Assembly (NCBI RefSeq): GCF_000231405.2
Contig: NZ_CP007032.1
Span: 2,790,001-2,854,000 of the forward strand
Reading direction: 5' to 3'
DNA from: Desulfitobacterium metallireducens DSM 15288
Lineage (GTDB): Bacteria; Bacillota; Desulfitobacteriia; Desulfitobacteriales; Desulfitobacteriaceae
Length of the DNA stretch: 64,000 nucleotides
Shown: piece by piece, positions 14,711 through 23,083 of the stretch
Layout: each line of letters starts with the position of its first letter
How positions within the stretch are numbered: position 1 is the first letter of the stretch
Made by a program: the position numbers and the translations under genes
The notes under the pieces: model-generated
Told to the model about the DNA's origin: nothing
The model's input: only the letters and a program-made list of their open reading frames with translations
The model's database searches: none

Positions 14711-14800
14711 AGTATAAAAACTATGCCAAGCACGTTATCTTACGCGCTTGGCATCGTTATTGTCAGAATTGTTTCCCTTTGTGTGGGGGTACGACCCCCA
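14711..14800 (-). repeat. 3'-end repeat family, copy 3 (left boundary of the TIR/RyR island)
   Basis: This 90-bp element matches 20213-20302 at 88 of 90 positions, with no gaps. It contains the terminator hairpin (GCCAAGC...GCTTGGC, T-run on the minus side), the TATTGTCAGAATTGTTT linker and the TGGGGGT-ACG-ACCCCCA hairpin. It starts 10 bases after the AAA-RyR stop codon. Confidence 0.92.
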
Positions 14801-14810
14801 ATTCCTCAGT

Positions 14811-17003
14811 TCATCGATAATATAGCTCTAGACCTATTTTGTTAAAAAGTAGAGGGATTCTTAGAATTACATCGGTATCCTTCTGCTTGTCTTCTTTAGA
14901 AAGTTGTTCCCAAGGAACCAAATTGTTGTGAACTTTTCTCGAGTTATCCCTTTTATCTCCATAGACCCAACCGTCTCTAATACGTTCCTTATACCAACGA
15001 TCATGTTCAGCTTTTGATAATTCCAGTAAGTCCTCATCATTAAAGACGAACTCCTTATTCGGCAAGGTTTTCTGTCTAATAGCAATATTAGAGTCTATAA
15101 ATCTTTCAATATGAAACTGAATTTGGGAAATGTTACTCTTCTGGTAAGTCTCATTTAAGTTTTTCCAATGGGTTACCGCTTGCAAATCTTTATTTGGGCT
15201 CTTTGCCAACTCCGCTTCTAGATACATTTCATGGGACATTTTGGCCAGTTCTTTGCACATCCCAAGAACCGATACTTTACTCATAAATTCCTCAGCATCG
15301 ACATGGATGTCCATCTGTGATCTTGGTGGTAAAAGACTTGAATACCACTTCTTCTCACCCAATAATGGACTCATCGAAATAAAGAATTCCAACGAACGGG
15401 CACCATGTCTATAGGTTTCTGTGGTCAATAAGGCATACAAGATATTTTCATCGATATTTACTTTTTGATTGCTGTCTAGCAATTGCTTGGCACTTCGACC
15501 GATCATCGAACGCAGCAGCATTGCACGCCGAATGATATAGGCTTTATCCTCTTGATTTACTGGATTAGGGCCTTGAATATTCAAATATCCCTTTAATCGG
15601 CTAATAAAATCTGGTCCTTTGACCTTTTTAAACAGCTCTTGTTCTGATCGAATAAAATTATGAAAAGAAGTACTCGTTCCACCAGCAAAGACAAATATGG
15701 CACGCCCTAGCTGGCGTTCACGCCCATCCTCCATAAATACTCCGTCCTGCATGGGAGCTAGAAAGTACTTGAGCCATCCCAAAGCTTCGCCATTAAAAGA
15801 TGAATCAAACTCATCGAAAAAGACTAAAGGTAACCGTTCCCCCTTAATCGAGGCATCTCTAATCTCTTGAAAAGACACTTCGAGCTCACTTAATTTCGTG
15901 AATTGGGAGAGATTAAAAACAAAGATTTCAAATCCTCCCAGAGTTTTCGCAATCTGCTTGATCCCAAAGGATTTACCTGAACCCGGGAAGCCAAATACGG
16001 CAAGACTTAAGGGCCTATTGTCTTTGTCTTTGGCATAATTCTGCATCAAATTAACAATTGCCCGATAATTTTCGATTTCCATGCGATCAACCGTTTGCAA
16101 ACCACCATATTGACACGATGGAACAGCATCCAAAATTTCTTTTTCCCCATTGATCACAATTCTCTTGGCAGCTTCAATCAACTCAAGCCGATCCCGGCCA
16201 CATACCTCATTCAAAATGCTCCAAGATTCGGGGGCTTCCAACTGGTCCAGATTAGGCAGTGCTTGAACTCCTATAGCATTAGGCAAAACTTTCGAAAACT
16301 CATATTCCTCAGTTGCTATTTGTTTAACTATTTGTGTACAAATAGCGTTCCGAATCCCTTCGTTTTCCAAAGATCCTGTATCCCCTTCAGCTTTTGCAGG
16401 TGTGAAGTAAAGGGTTAAGATATCATTTTGACGAACTAGCATTCCATCTGTTTCCAAAAGTACAACGAACACCGGAAACTTCGCCAGTAATTCTTGGCAA
16501 ATTCCGTAAGATAAATCTCGTAAAAAATCAGTCGCAGTTCTCTCCCATGAAATCGCTTTACTTACTGTTGCACCATTTGCTCTTAAATCATTCATCGAGA
16601 CAATGGGGATTAGCTTCGGCTTTTCAGTTTTTCTCAGGGTTGCATTCCTTAGCAAATTAATATTTCTGTGTTTAAGAAAGGCAATTGTTGTTGCGTCACA
16701 AACGGGAATATGTTGGCGTTGTGCAATATCTAGGTCATAGAGAACGACAAAATCATTCGAACTTAATTGTTGCTGGTCAATATTCCAATCGTTGATCTGT
16801 TCATTCTCAGGGATTCCATAAGTAGTTCCGTTGTTAGACGCCGTAAGTGAAACTAAGCAACTATTATCAATCTCACTACCCATCTTTTGAGCAATGCCCA
16901 TCGCTCCAAGAATTTTTATATCCTCTTTTACCCTATTTACTCCGTTTTCCGTGTAAGCAATCCTGTCTATCCGTTTAGCACTATCTCCAATATAATGCAA
17001 CAT
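14811..17003 (-). CDS. AAA ATPase with C-terminal RyR domain (predicted conflict system)
   Basis: The protein has 730 residues. The N-terminal ~300 are not firmly recognised; stretches such as ISWERTATDFLRDL and VVLLETDGMLV faintly recall ribokinase-like folds. An AAA ATPase follows, with Walker A GFPGSGKS near residue 345 and Walker B LVFFDEFD near 398. The C-terminus (about 650-730) is a RyR domain with AEHDRWYKERIRDGWVYG and the signature NNLVPWEQLSKEDKQKD. In bacteria RyR domains are known from predicted nucleotide-linked immune systems and may bind a ligand. It is the last gene of the TrkA-RyR, TIR, AAA-RyR operon. Only a weak AGGTGA lies before the ATG. Confidence 0.8.
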   Translation of the reverse strand: MLHYIGDSAKRIDRIAYTENGVNRVKEDIKILGAMGIAQKMGSEIDNSCLVSLTASNNGTTYGIPENEQINDWNIDQQQLSSNDFVVLYDLDIAQRQHIPVCDATTIAFLKHRNINLLRNATLRKTEKPKLIPIVSMNDLRANGATVSKAISWERTATDFLRDLSYGICQELLAKFPVFVVLLETDGMLVRQNDILTLYFTPAKAEGDTGSLENEGIRNAICTQIVKQIATEEYEFSKVLPNAIGVQALPNLDQLEAPESWSILNEVCGRDRLELIEAAKRIVINGEKEILDAVPSCQYGGLQTVDRMEIENYRAIVNLMQNYAKDKDNRPLSLAVFGFPGSGKSFGIKQIAKTLGGFEIFVFNLSQFTKLSELEVSFQEIRDASIKGERLPLVFFDEFDSSFNGEALGWLKYFLAPMQDGVFMEDGRERQLGRAIFVFAGGTSTSFHNFIRSEQELFKKVKGPDFISRLKGYLNIQGPNPVNQEDKAYIIRRAMLLRSMIGRSAKQLLDSNQKVNIDENILYALLTTETYRHGARSLEFFISMSPLLGEKKWYSSLLPPRSQMDIHVDAEEFMSKVSVLGMCKELAKMSHEMYLEAELAKSPNKDLQAVTHWKNLNETYQKSNISQIQFHIERFIDSNIAIRQKTLPNKEFVFNDEDLLELSKAEHDRWYKERIRDGWVYGDKRDNSRKVHNNLVPWEQLSKEDKQKDTDVILRIPLLFNKIGLELYYR

Positions 17004-17044
17004 TCATATTCACCTGAATCCTTTCACACCATATGTAACATATG

Positions 17045-18391
17045 TTAGCCTATAAGAATATCTTCACTTTTGAGATCGCTGTAGGGAACGGAAAGCATAT
17101 TGAATAAATTCCTTATGTGCCGCAGTTTATCTGCTTTGCTCAACGAGGCTCCCACCCTAACTTCTTTCCCCGCAATATTGATTAGCTTTGAGACTCTGAA
17201 GTAGGTGATCGATTCCGCCTTTACCTTGTCTTCATAGATTACATGATTCTGCCGCTTTATGACGTCATCTAAACGCTCCGGATGACGTTTTAGGAGTTCT
17301 TCATAAATAACGTACATAAACTCACTTTGATTTGCTACAGAATATTCTTTATCATATAGCTTAAAGTTTATACCGCTACTTTCTTTTACACTATTGCTGC
17401 TTTCTGAACTATTGGAGCTATTTTGAACTGTTGATCTAACCTCGGGTAAATTTTCATTATCAATTTTTAAAATTTTGTCTGGATCTAGATCTAGGATTTT
17501 GTAGAGCTTAGCAATTTGAACAAGCTTTTGAGGTTTTCCATAGGCCGTGCCAATCCATACTTTTTTCTGACCAACAGCAATCTCTTTCTCAGGCCTAAAG
17601 TAAACTTTCTTACTTTCGGGTACCTGGTTCGCATAGGCAACATTTTGCTGCTGTTCCACAACCAAATCCAACTTTTCAGGGTTATTATTTAAGACCTTCT
17701 CATAGACCTTTGCCATAAAATCCGCTTGCTTTAATTCATAGCTTTCACCGTACAAAGTAAATGAAATTAAATTACTGGTTTTTTCTTGAATTGGTTTATT
17801 TTCTTCTACAGTAAAGCTAGACTCTTGGTTCTTATCAACAACACCAAAATCTTGAAGTCTACGAAGTAATCCTTCATAATACTTTAGGGCATGCTCGTCA
17901 ACCCCATTATCCATAATTATATCTCCATTATGCAGAAAATCCTTTTTGATTTTATATATAGTATTTAATTTCTCTTTTTCACCTTTGTACGTCTGTAAAA
18001 TATAAGTATTGTACCAATTATTAATGTTATTTTCTTCTCCAAATTTTATTAATTGTATCGGTAATATTTGTATATCGATTATAGGGTGCGTAACCCTAAT
18101 TTCTTCTGAACGTGAATATTCGAGCTCTTTTAACACATTATCACTAGCAAGTGAATATTCGCTGACATATAAAACAATAACCTTACAATCTACTTCATTT
18201 ATCGCTGAAAAGGCTTCCTTCTGCCAGTTCGTTCCTGTTCTCATTTGAGTATCAACCCAAATATTTACACCTAATTCTCTTAATTGTTCAACATCTTTTA
18301 GAACAATGTCTTTATCTTTACTAGAATAACTAATAAATAAATAAGGCTTATTCATATTACATTTATTTTCATTATGTTCAGCATATCCCAT
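17045..18391 (-). CDS. TIR-domain protein with a duplicated C-terminal domain
   Basis: This 448-residue protein starts with a TIR/TIR_2 domain (about 13-165). PYLFISYSSKDKD, the LRELGVNIWVDTQM strand-helix and KVIVLYVSEYSLAS are typical. Many bacterial TIR domains cleave NAD or make cyclic-ADP-ribose signals; the catalytic Glu is not certain here, but KELEYSRSEE is a candidate. After a linker, two copies of a ~105-residue domain occur (about 210-315 and 340-445). They share F-LY-x-EY, FM-x2-YE, PE-LD and YFR positions. I do not recognise that domain; it may sense or bind. It is flanked by AAA-RyR (41-base gap) and TrkA-RyR (66-base gap), so one operon is likely. Confidence 0.85.
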   Translation of the reverse strand: MGYAEHNENKCNMNKPYLFISYSSKDKDIVLKDVEQLRELGVNIWVDTQMRTGTNWQKEAFSAINEVDCKVIVLYVSEYSLASDNVLKELEYSRSEEIRVTHPIIDIQILPIQLIKFGEENNINNWYNTYILQTYKGEKEKLNTIYKIKKDFLHNGDIIMDNGVDEHALKYYEGLLRRLQDFGVVDKNQESSFTVEENKPIQEKTSNLISFTLYGESYELKQADFMAKVYEKVLNNNPEKLDLVVEQQQNVAYANQVPESKKVYFRPEKEIAVGQKKVWIGTAYGKPQKLVQIAKLYKILDLDPDKILKIDNENLPEVRSTVQNSSNSSESSNSVKESSGINFKLYDKEYSVANQSEFMYVIYEELLKRHPERLDDVIKRQNHVIYEDKVKAESITYFRVSKLINIAGKEVRVGASLSKADKLRHIRNLFNMLSVPYSDLKSEDILIG

Positions 18392-18457
18392 CTTAATTTA
18401 TCTTCCCCTTCCTAAATATAAAATGAAGTTTTAATCTATTTGAGTGGGTTAAATTAA

Positions 18458-20065
18458 TTACGGCCAAAGGATTTCAGGAATTAGAGTATAGACGGATTGA
18501 TCCTTATTCATGTCATCTTCACTCAATTCCTTATACGGGACTAAACAATTATGTTTTCTCTCAGGATCTGAACGATCTTTATCATATTCCCAATTGTGCA
18601 GATAGTGATATTTACACCATCGAATATGTTCAATTTCCGATAGCACTTCTTTTTTCTCCTGCGTAAGATTCTTAAGTTCTTTTTCCAGTTTTTCTTTGAG
18701 TTTTGCTCGAAAATCAGCTTCTTCTTTACATAAATCATCTATACGATAGTCCTTTTCAGTTAAGCCAAGTAATCTAAGTTTCACTTCAATATGATCGGCT
18801 TGTGAAATATTAGAATATCGTTGAAACGCATTAAGGGTATTCCAAGTTGAACACTCATTCTGATTTGTGTCCTTTTTCTTATTTGTACACTTATTCTTAT
18901 TTCTACAACGGTCATTCTCATCGGACAAGTAAGTGCATCCAGGGCTTGCCTTCTTATTGCAAATATTACTCTTAAGATAAATTGCATGGATTCTCTTCGC
19001 TCTTTTTAGTAATTCTTCATTCATGACAATTTCAGGTGAGCAGATATCCTTTGGACTACCAAATGATACTATTTTAGGTTTATCTACATCTTTAGGTTTA
19101 CAAAATAAAGTCTGAATAAAATCATCAGAATCAGATTTGATATGGATCTCTTTAACAGGACATAAGCTAATCAATTGACTAAGAATTTCAATATTTTTAT
19201 TGGATTGGTCACAGAGAATAACTCGGTTTGCCTCTTTCAAGAGCTCTAAATCTTCATACCAAGCATCATTATGGTAAAATATCGCATCTCCATTGGGATT
19301 ATGTTTATCAATGTTGGATATGCGACCAAGTTGATAATGCAATGCTTTAAAGGCATTAAAGTCACCAAAAATATGATACTCTACTCCAGTTTCTACACTA
19401 AACGTATTCTGGACAAACCCATGCGTAAACAGACTCTGGCCATATTCACCGAATCCGATAATGACTATCTTACAGGGTGCATCGATAGGATGATCCCTCC
19501 AATAAATCCTTGCGCAATTCTCAGGGAGATTAAAGACATGGATATTTTCATTTTGCAAATTATCACGAATTACATTGTTGAGATGTAAATAGATTTTCTG
19601 ATTCATCCTCGGATTGCTTAAGTTCGCATTATAAAATTCGATAGTCTCATTATCATTATCGAACATAAGGATTTGTTTAGAAGCTCTTAAGGAGATATTG
19701 TTGTCAATTTTGACTGCACGTTTTCCGAGTTCTTTCTTAAGAACCGTAGCATAAATAGAACTTCCATATACAGCGCAGCTATCAGCTCTTTTCGTCCTAA
19801 ATTGCAATTCTAAAAAATCTCTTACTGATTTGAATACTGTAACCACAATTCCAATCGTCGCTATAGGCGAAAGCCACCTTGCTACTTCTACGAAAACATT
19901 AATATCATTGAGATCTGTATTGAATTGATAAAGTCTTAAGGCGCTGTATGCTGCCCAGGATATATTATTGTTATAGAGCGGCATATAGCCTATAAAGCCA
20001 ATGATAAATGGAATTACAAGCAATATCTTCTTGATTATACTTATTAACTTGTTGCTTTTTCTCAT
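18458..20065 (-). CDS. Membrane protein with TrkA_N and RyR domains
   Basis: In this 535-residue protein two hydrophobic segments (about 13-30 and 62-82) give an N-terminal membrane anchor, reminiscent of an ion-channel subunit. A Rossmann-like TrkA_N domain follows, with the glycine motif KIVIIGFGEYGQSL near residue 180. A Cys-rich insert (about 370-405; five Cys in CNKKASPGC, CRNKNKC and NEC) may bind metal. The C-terminus is a RyR domain: IRWCKYHYLHNWEYDKDRS and HNCLVPYKELSEDDMNKD. It is parallel to the RyR of the AAA protein. It is the first gene of the operon, with promoter TTGCAA-17-GATAAT at 20103-20131. The layout suggests ligand-gated membrane action as an effector; this is inference. 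Confidence 0.8.
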   Translation of the reverse strand: MRKSNKLISIIKKILLVIPFIIGFIGYMPLYNNNISWAAYSALRLYQFNTDLNDINVFVEVARWLSPIATIGIVVTVFKSVRDFLELQFRTKRADSCAVYGSSIYATVLKKELGKRAVKIDNNISLRASKQILMFDNDNETIEFYNANLSNPRMNQKIYLHLNNVIRDNLQNENIHVFNLPENCARIYWRDHPIDAPCKIVIIGFGEYGQSLFTHGFVQNTFSVETGVEYHIFGDFNAFKALHYQLGRISNIDKHNPNGDAIFYHNDAWYEDLELLKEANRVILCDQSNKNIEILSQLISLCPVKEIHIKSDSDDFIQTLFCKPKDVDKPKIVSFGSPKDICSPEIVMNEELLKRAKRIHAIYLKSNICNKKASPGCTYLSDENDRCRNKNKCTNKKKDTNQNECSTWNTLNAFQRYSNISQADHIEVKLRLLGLTEKDYRIDDLCKEEADFRAKLKEKLEKELKNLTQEKKEVLSEIEHIRWCKYHYLHNWEYDKDRSDPERKHNCLVPYKELSEDDMNKDQSVYTLIPEILWP

Positions 20066-20102
20066 ATCTCTCTCGCATTCTAAATTATTACCCAGGATTT
20101 GT

Positions 20103-20131
20103 ATTATCGATTAAATTCTTTATATTTGCAA
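20103..20131 (-). promoter_or_regulatory. Promoter of the TrkA-RyR/TIR/AAA-RyR operon
   Basis: TTGCAA (20131-20126), a 17-base spacer and GATAAT (20108-20103) read into the operon, about 38 bases before the first ATG. It lies inside the segment bracketed by the 90-bp repeats, so the island carries its own promoter. Confidence 0.65.
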
Positions 20132-20212
20132 AATATCCTGCATAGGTATCGGAGTTATTTTCCATTTATATCAGATATACTCAAAGGCCTCAACCGATCG
20201 AAATCACACGGG

Positions 20213-20302
20213 AGTATAAAAACGATGCCAAGCACGTTATCTTACGCGCTTGGCATCGTTATTGTCAGAATTGTTTTCCTTTGTGTGGGGGTACGACCCC
20301 CA
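20213..20302 (-). repeat. 3'-end repeat family, copy 4 (right boundary of the TIR/RyR island)
   Basis: Same 90-bp element and orientation as 14711-14800, differing at two positions. It begins 9 bases after the stop codon of the nucleotide-sugar dehydrogenase and contains its terminator. Confidence 0.92.
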
Positions 20303-20311
20303 GTTCTAGTT

Positions 20312-21625
20312 CTACAGCAATACAATATTATCCCGATTGTTTACATTCTTAGCTGCATTCTTCGTGTCAAATACCCACCGAGAATTTTCGGCAACGAAAT
20401 CATAATCAACATTTGTATGCGCCGTCGTAATAACCACTAAATCATAGTCTTTGAGGATATTGGCATCAATACTATCCAGTCCTTTAAACTTTTCACCATT
20501 AAACCGATACTCCTGGATATAGGAGTCATAGTAATCAACAGATGCCCCTTCTTTTTTCAAGAGATCGATAACCCGAAGCGCCGGGCTTTCTCGATAATCA
20601 TCAATATCCTGTTTATAAGCCACACCCAGGGTAAGAATTTTTGAACCGTTAAGCGCTTTCTTGTCCTTGTTTAAAATATCGCCTGCTCTCTCAACGCAGT
20701 ATTCAGGCATTCTATCATTAATCATCATCGAGCTCTCGATCATCGAGGTATGGAAACCGTACTCTCTTGCTTTCCAAGAAAGGTAATAGGGATCGAGAGG
20801 TATGCAATGTCCGCCTAAGCCGGGACCTGGATAAAAGGCTTGGAAGCCATAAGGTTTAGTCTTGGCCGCATCAACAACTTCCCAGAAATTAATGCCCATC
20901 TTATGACAAAGCATAGAAAGTTCATTGACCAATCCGATGTTAACATTACGGTAGGTGTTTTCGAGAATTTTCTCCATCTCAGCTATAGCCGGACTAGACA
21001 CGGTAAATACATCTCCCGCCAGCACGGTACGATACATAGCTGCAATAACTTCAGTTGCATCTTCGCCAATAGCACCTACGACTTTAGGTGTGTTTTTCGT
21101 TTTAAAAATCAGATTGCCGGGATCAACACGTTCTGGAGAAAATCCGAGGTAAAAGTCCTCACCACATTTTAAACCAGAGCCTTGTTCAAGGATTGGCTTG
21201 ATCAGTTCTTCTGTTGTACCAGGATAGGTCGTCGATTCCAACACGACCATCGTTTCTCTTTTAAGATATTTAGCCACTTCCTCAGAGGATGACTTAACAT
21301 AGCTAATGTCTGGCTGCTGATGAGAATCCAGCGGTGTAGGAACGCAAATCGCAATAAAGTCAACGTCCTTTACAAAACTGAAGTCTGTTGTTGCCGAGAG
21401 CATCCCTTTTTCGACTAACTCTTTAAGGTCGCTATCCACAACATCGCCGATATAATTATGACCCTCATTAACCATATCCACCTTTGCGGACTGGACATCA
21501 AAACCAATGGTCTTAAATCCGGCTTTCGCCTTTTCGACAGCAAGAGGTAACCCAACATAGCCGATGCCTACTACACCCACTGTTATTTCTTTGTTTTTGA
21601 TTTTATTAAGTAATTTTTGCTTCAT
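20312..21625 (-). CDS. wbpA: UDP-N-acetylglucosamine/mannosamine 6-dehydrogenase (WbpA/WecC type)
   Basis: This 437-residue enzyme of the UDP-glucose/GDP-mannose dehydrogenase family oxidises C6 of a UDP-N-acetylhexosamine using two NAD. The N-terminal Rossmann motif GVVGIGYVGLPLA is near residues 18-30. The catalytic Cys is in GPGLGGHCIPLDPYYL near residue 265. The C-terminal domain (about 320-437) contains LTLGVAYKQDIDDYRESPA. Length and motifs fit WbpA-like enzymes better than UDP-glucose dehydrogenase. It follows the WbpE-like aminotransferase by 34 bases and probably works in the same sugar pathway (UDP-2-acetamido-3-amino sugar uronates). Repeat copy 4 lies just after the stop. The exact substrate is inferred. 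Confidence 0.85.
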   Translation of the reverse strand: MKQKLLNKIKNKEITVGVVGIGYVGLPLAVEKAKAGFKTIGFDVQSAKVDMVNEGHNYIGDVVDSDLKELVEKGMLSATTDFSFVKDVDFIAICVPTPLDSHQQPDISYVKSSSEEVAKYLKRETMVVLESTTYPGTTEELIKPILEQGSGLKCGEDFYLGFSPERVDPGNLIFKTKNTPKVVGAIGEDATEVIAAMYRTVLAGDVFTVSSPAIAEMEKILENTYRNVNIGLVNELSMLCHKMGINFWEVVDAAKTKPYGFQAFYPGPGLGGHCIPLDPYYLSWKAREYGFHTSMIESSMMINDRMPEYCVERAGDILNKDKKALNGSKILTLGVAYKQDIDDYRESPALRVIDLLKKEGASVDYYDSYIQEYRFNGEKFKGLDSIDANILKDYDLVVITTAHTNVDYDFVAENSRWVFDTKNAAKNVNNRDNIVLL

Positions 21626-21659
21626 TAAATTAAGCCCTCCGTATACTCTAATTTTGGAA

Positions 21660-22790
21660 TCACTTGATCAAAATCTTTTTAACGCTTTCGGCAATAACCT
21701 CAACTTCGCTTTCACTGAGATACGGATGCATTGGCAACGATAAAACAGTATCGCAAAGTACATTGGTCACTTCAAAATCACGCTCATCAAACTCTAAACC
21801 GCTAAAAGCACCCTGCTTATGCATCGGCTTAACATAATAGATCATACTCGGGATGCCTTGCTCTTTCAATTTGGCTTGCAGTTCATCTCTCTGTTCTTTA
21901 CTTTTCAGCTTAAGGGTGTACTGAGCAAAGCTTGAATAGAAGCCTTCCGGGATGACCGGTATTTCTACAACATTTTTCAGTTTCTCATTGTAAAGCTGAA
22001 AAACTCGATTCACATCTTCGAGCTCATGCTCGATGAACGCCTGCAATTTCACTTTTAAGATTGCGGCTTGAATGGTGTCGAGTCGTGAATTTAGACCCAG
22101 TCTTACATTATCGTATTTATTATCCCCTTTACCATGTACTCTGAAGGATTTCAACAACTTGGCCACTTCATCATCATTGGTAAAAACTGCGCCGCCATCT
22201 CCATAGCAGCCTAGGGGTTTAGCAGGAAAAAACGAAGTAGTAGCTGCGTCTCCAAAGCTGCAAGCGACTTGATCACCAATTCTGCCGCCGAAGCCTTGAG
22301 CCCCATCTTCCAGTACCTTTAATCCATATTTTTTGGCAATCCGTTCGATTTCAGGATAGTTTGCAGGCAATCCGAATAAATCGACGGTAATAATAACACG
22401 GGGAGTGAATTTTCCTTCTGCAATCGTCCTTTGAATGGCATTTTCTAATTTTACACTGTCAATGTTAAAGGTCTCTCGATCCACATCAACGAACACAGGT
22501 GTCGCTCCTTGCGAAGAAACAATTTCACCCGATGAAAAGAAAGTAAAGTCAGGGACAAATACTGCATCTCCCTCCTTTATATCCCATGCCATCATCATCA
22601 AGGTCAAGGCATCTGTTCCGTTAGCGCAGGTTACGCAATGCTTAACTCCAACATACTGAGCCAACTGTTCCTCAAGGTCTGCGACTTGCTTACCGCTAAT
22701 AAAGTTCGAATCAAGCAATACTTCTTGAATGGCCTTATCAATCTCGGGTTTATAATTTTGGTATTGTGCTTTTAAGTCTCTGAATTCCAC
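21660..22790 (-). CDS. wbpE: DegT/DnrJ/EryC1 aminotransferase (WbpE-like)
   Basis: This 376-residue PLP-dependent sugar aminotransferase starts MEFRDLKAQYQNYKPEID. NGTDALTLMM binds the cofactor phosphate. VLEDGAQGFGG carries the Asp that contacts the pyridine nitrogen. SFFPAKPLGCYGDGGA holds the Schiff-base Lys. This last string is close to WbpE, which aminates UDP-3-keto-GlcNAc uronate. With the dehydrogenase downstream it forms a two-gene unit. The 3-oxidase and acetyltransferase of the known Wbp pathway are not seen in the window. It is transcribed from two tandem promoters at 22872-22997. Confidence 0.87.
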   Translation of the reverse strand: MEFRDLKAQYQNYKPEIDKAIQEVLLDSNFISGKQVADLEEQLAQYVGVKHCVTCANGTDALTLMMMAWDIKEGDAVFVPDFTFFSSGEIVSSQGATPVFVDVDRETFNIDSVKLENAIQRTIAEGKFTPRVIITVDLFGLPANYPEIERIAKKYGLKVLEDGAQGFGGRIGDQVACSFGDAATTSFFPAKPLGCYGDGGAVFTNDDEVAKLLKSFRVHGKGDNKYDNVRLGLNSRLDTIQAAILKVKLQAFIEHELEDVNRVFQLYNEKLKNVVEIPVIPEGFYSSFAQYTLKLKSKEQRDELQAKLKEQGIPSMIYYVKPMHKQGAFSGLEFDERDFEVTNVLCDTVLSLPMHPYLSESEVEVIAESVKKILIK

Positions 22791-22871
22791 CGATGATGCA
22801 CCTCTTCATAATTTTATATTAATCCCAGCATACTTCCCATTCTTAACACAAACTGTAGACAAACTAAATTT

Positions 22872-22900
22872 ATTATACGACGTGGTGAAAAGGAGTGCAA
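22872..22900 (-). promoter_or_regulatory. Proximal promoter of the wbpE-wbpA unit
   Basis: TTGCAC (22900-22895), 17 bases and a perfect TATAAT (22877-22872) read toward wbpE. The flanks (AATTGCACTC, then CGTATAATRAATTTAGT) are repeated at the distal promoter 97 bases away. Confidence 0.75.
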
Positions 22901-22968
22901 TTAATTTGAGTTAATTGACGATAAAATGAATTTTTTTTAGCATTCTTGTCTCCCAAATTACTAAATTC

Positions 22969-22997
22969 ATTATACGGCTTAGTCTAAGTGAGTGCAA
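22969..22997 (-). promoter_or_regulatory. Distal promoter of the wbpE-wbpA unit
   Basis: TTGCAC (22997-22992), 17 bases and TATAAT (22974-22969). It is nearly identical in boxes and edges to the proximal promoter but different in the spacer, as expected if a duplication was followed by drift outside the functional hexamers. Confidence 0.75.
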
Positions 22998-23033
22998 TTG
23001 ATTCAATTTCTCTGTACATATTACGAATAAAAA

Positions 23034-23059
23034 GCCAGAGCGCATAAAAACGTTCTGGC
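23034..23059 (-). terminator. Terminator of the CWB2 gene at 23.1-24.5 kb
   Basis: A 9-bp stem (23034-23042 with 23051-23059, one G-T pair) closes an 8-base loop. It is followed in the minus direction by a TTTTTATTCG tail. Confidence 0.75.
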
Positions 23060-23083
23060 AGTTCTTTAATCGTTGTTAATAGC

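Noticed and set aside
14711-14800. attC-like gene-cassette site
   Set aside because: The stop-codon position resembles integron cassettes, but GTTRRRY and RYYYAAC boxes are absent and no integrase is in the window.
20099-20440. Plus-strand frame of 113 codons over repeat copy 4
   Set aside because: It runs through the promoter, the repeat and the end of the dehydrogenase gene and has no ribosome site; a similar shadow occurs at 14618-14845, caused by the shared repeat.
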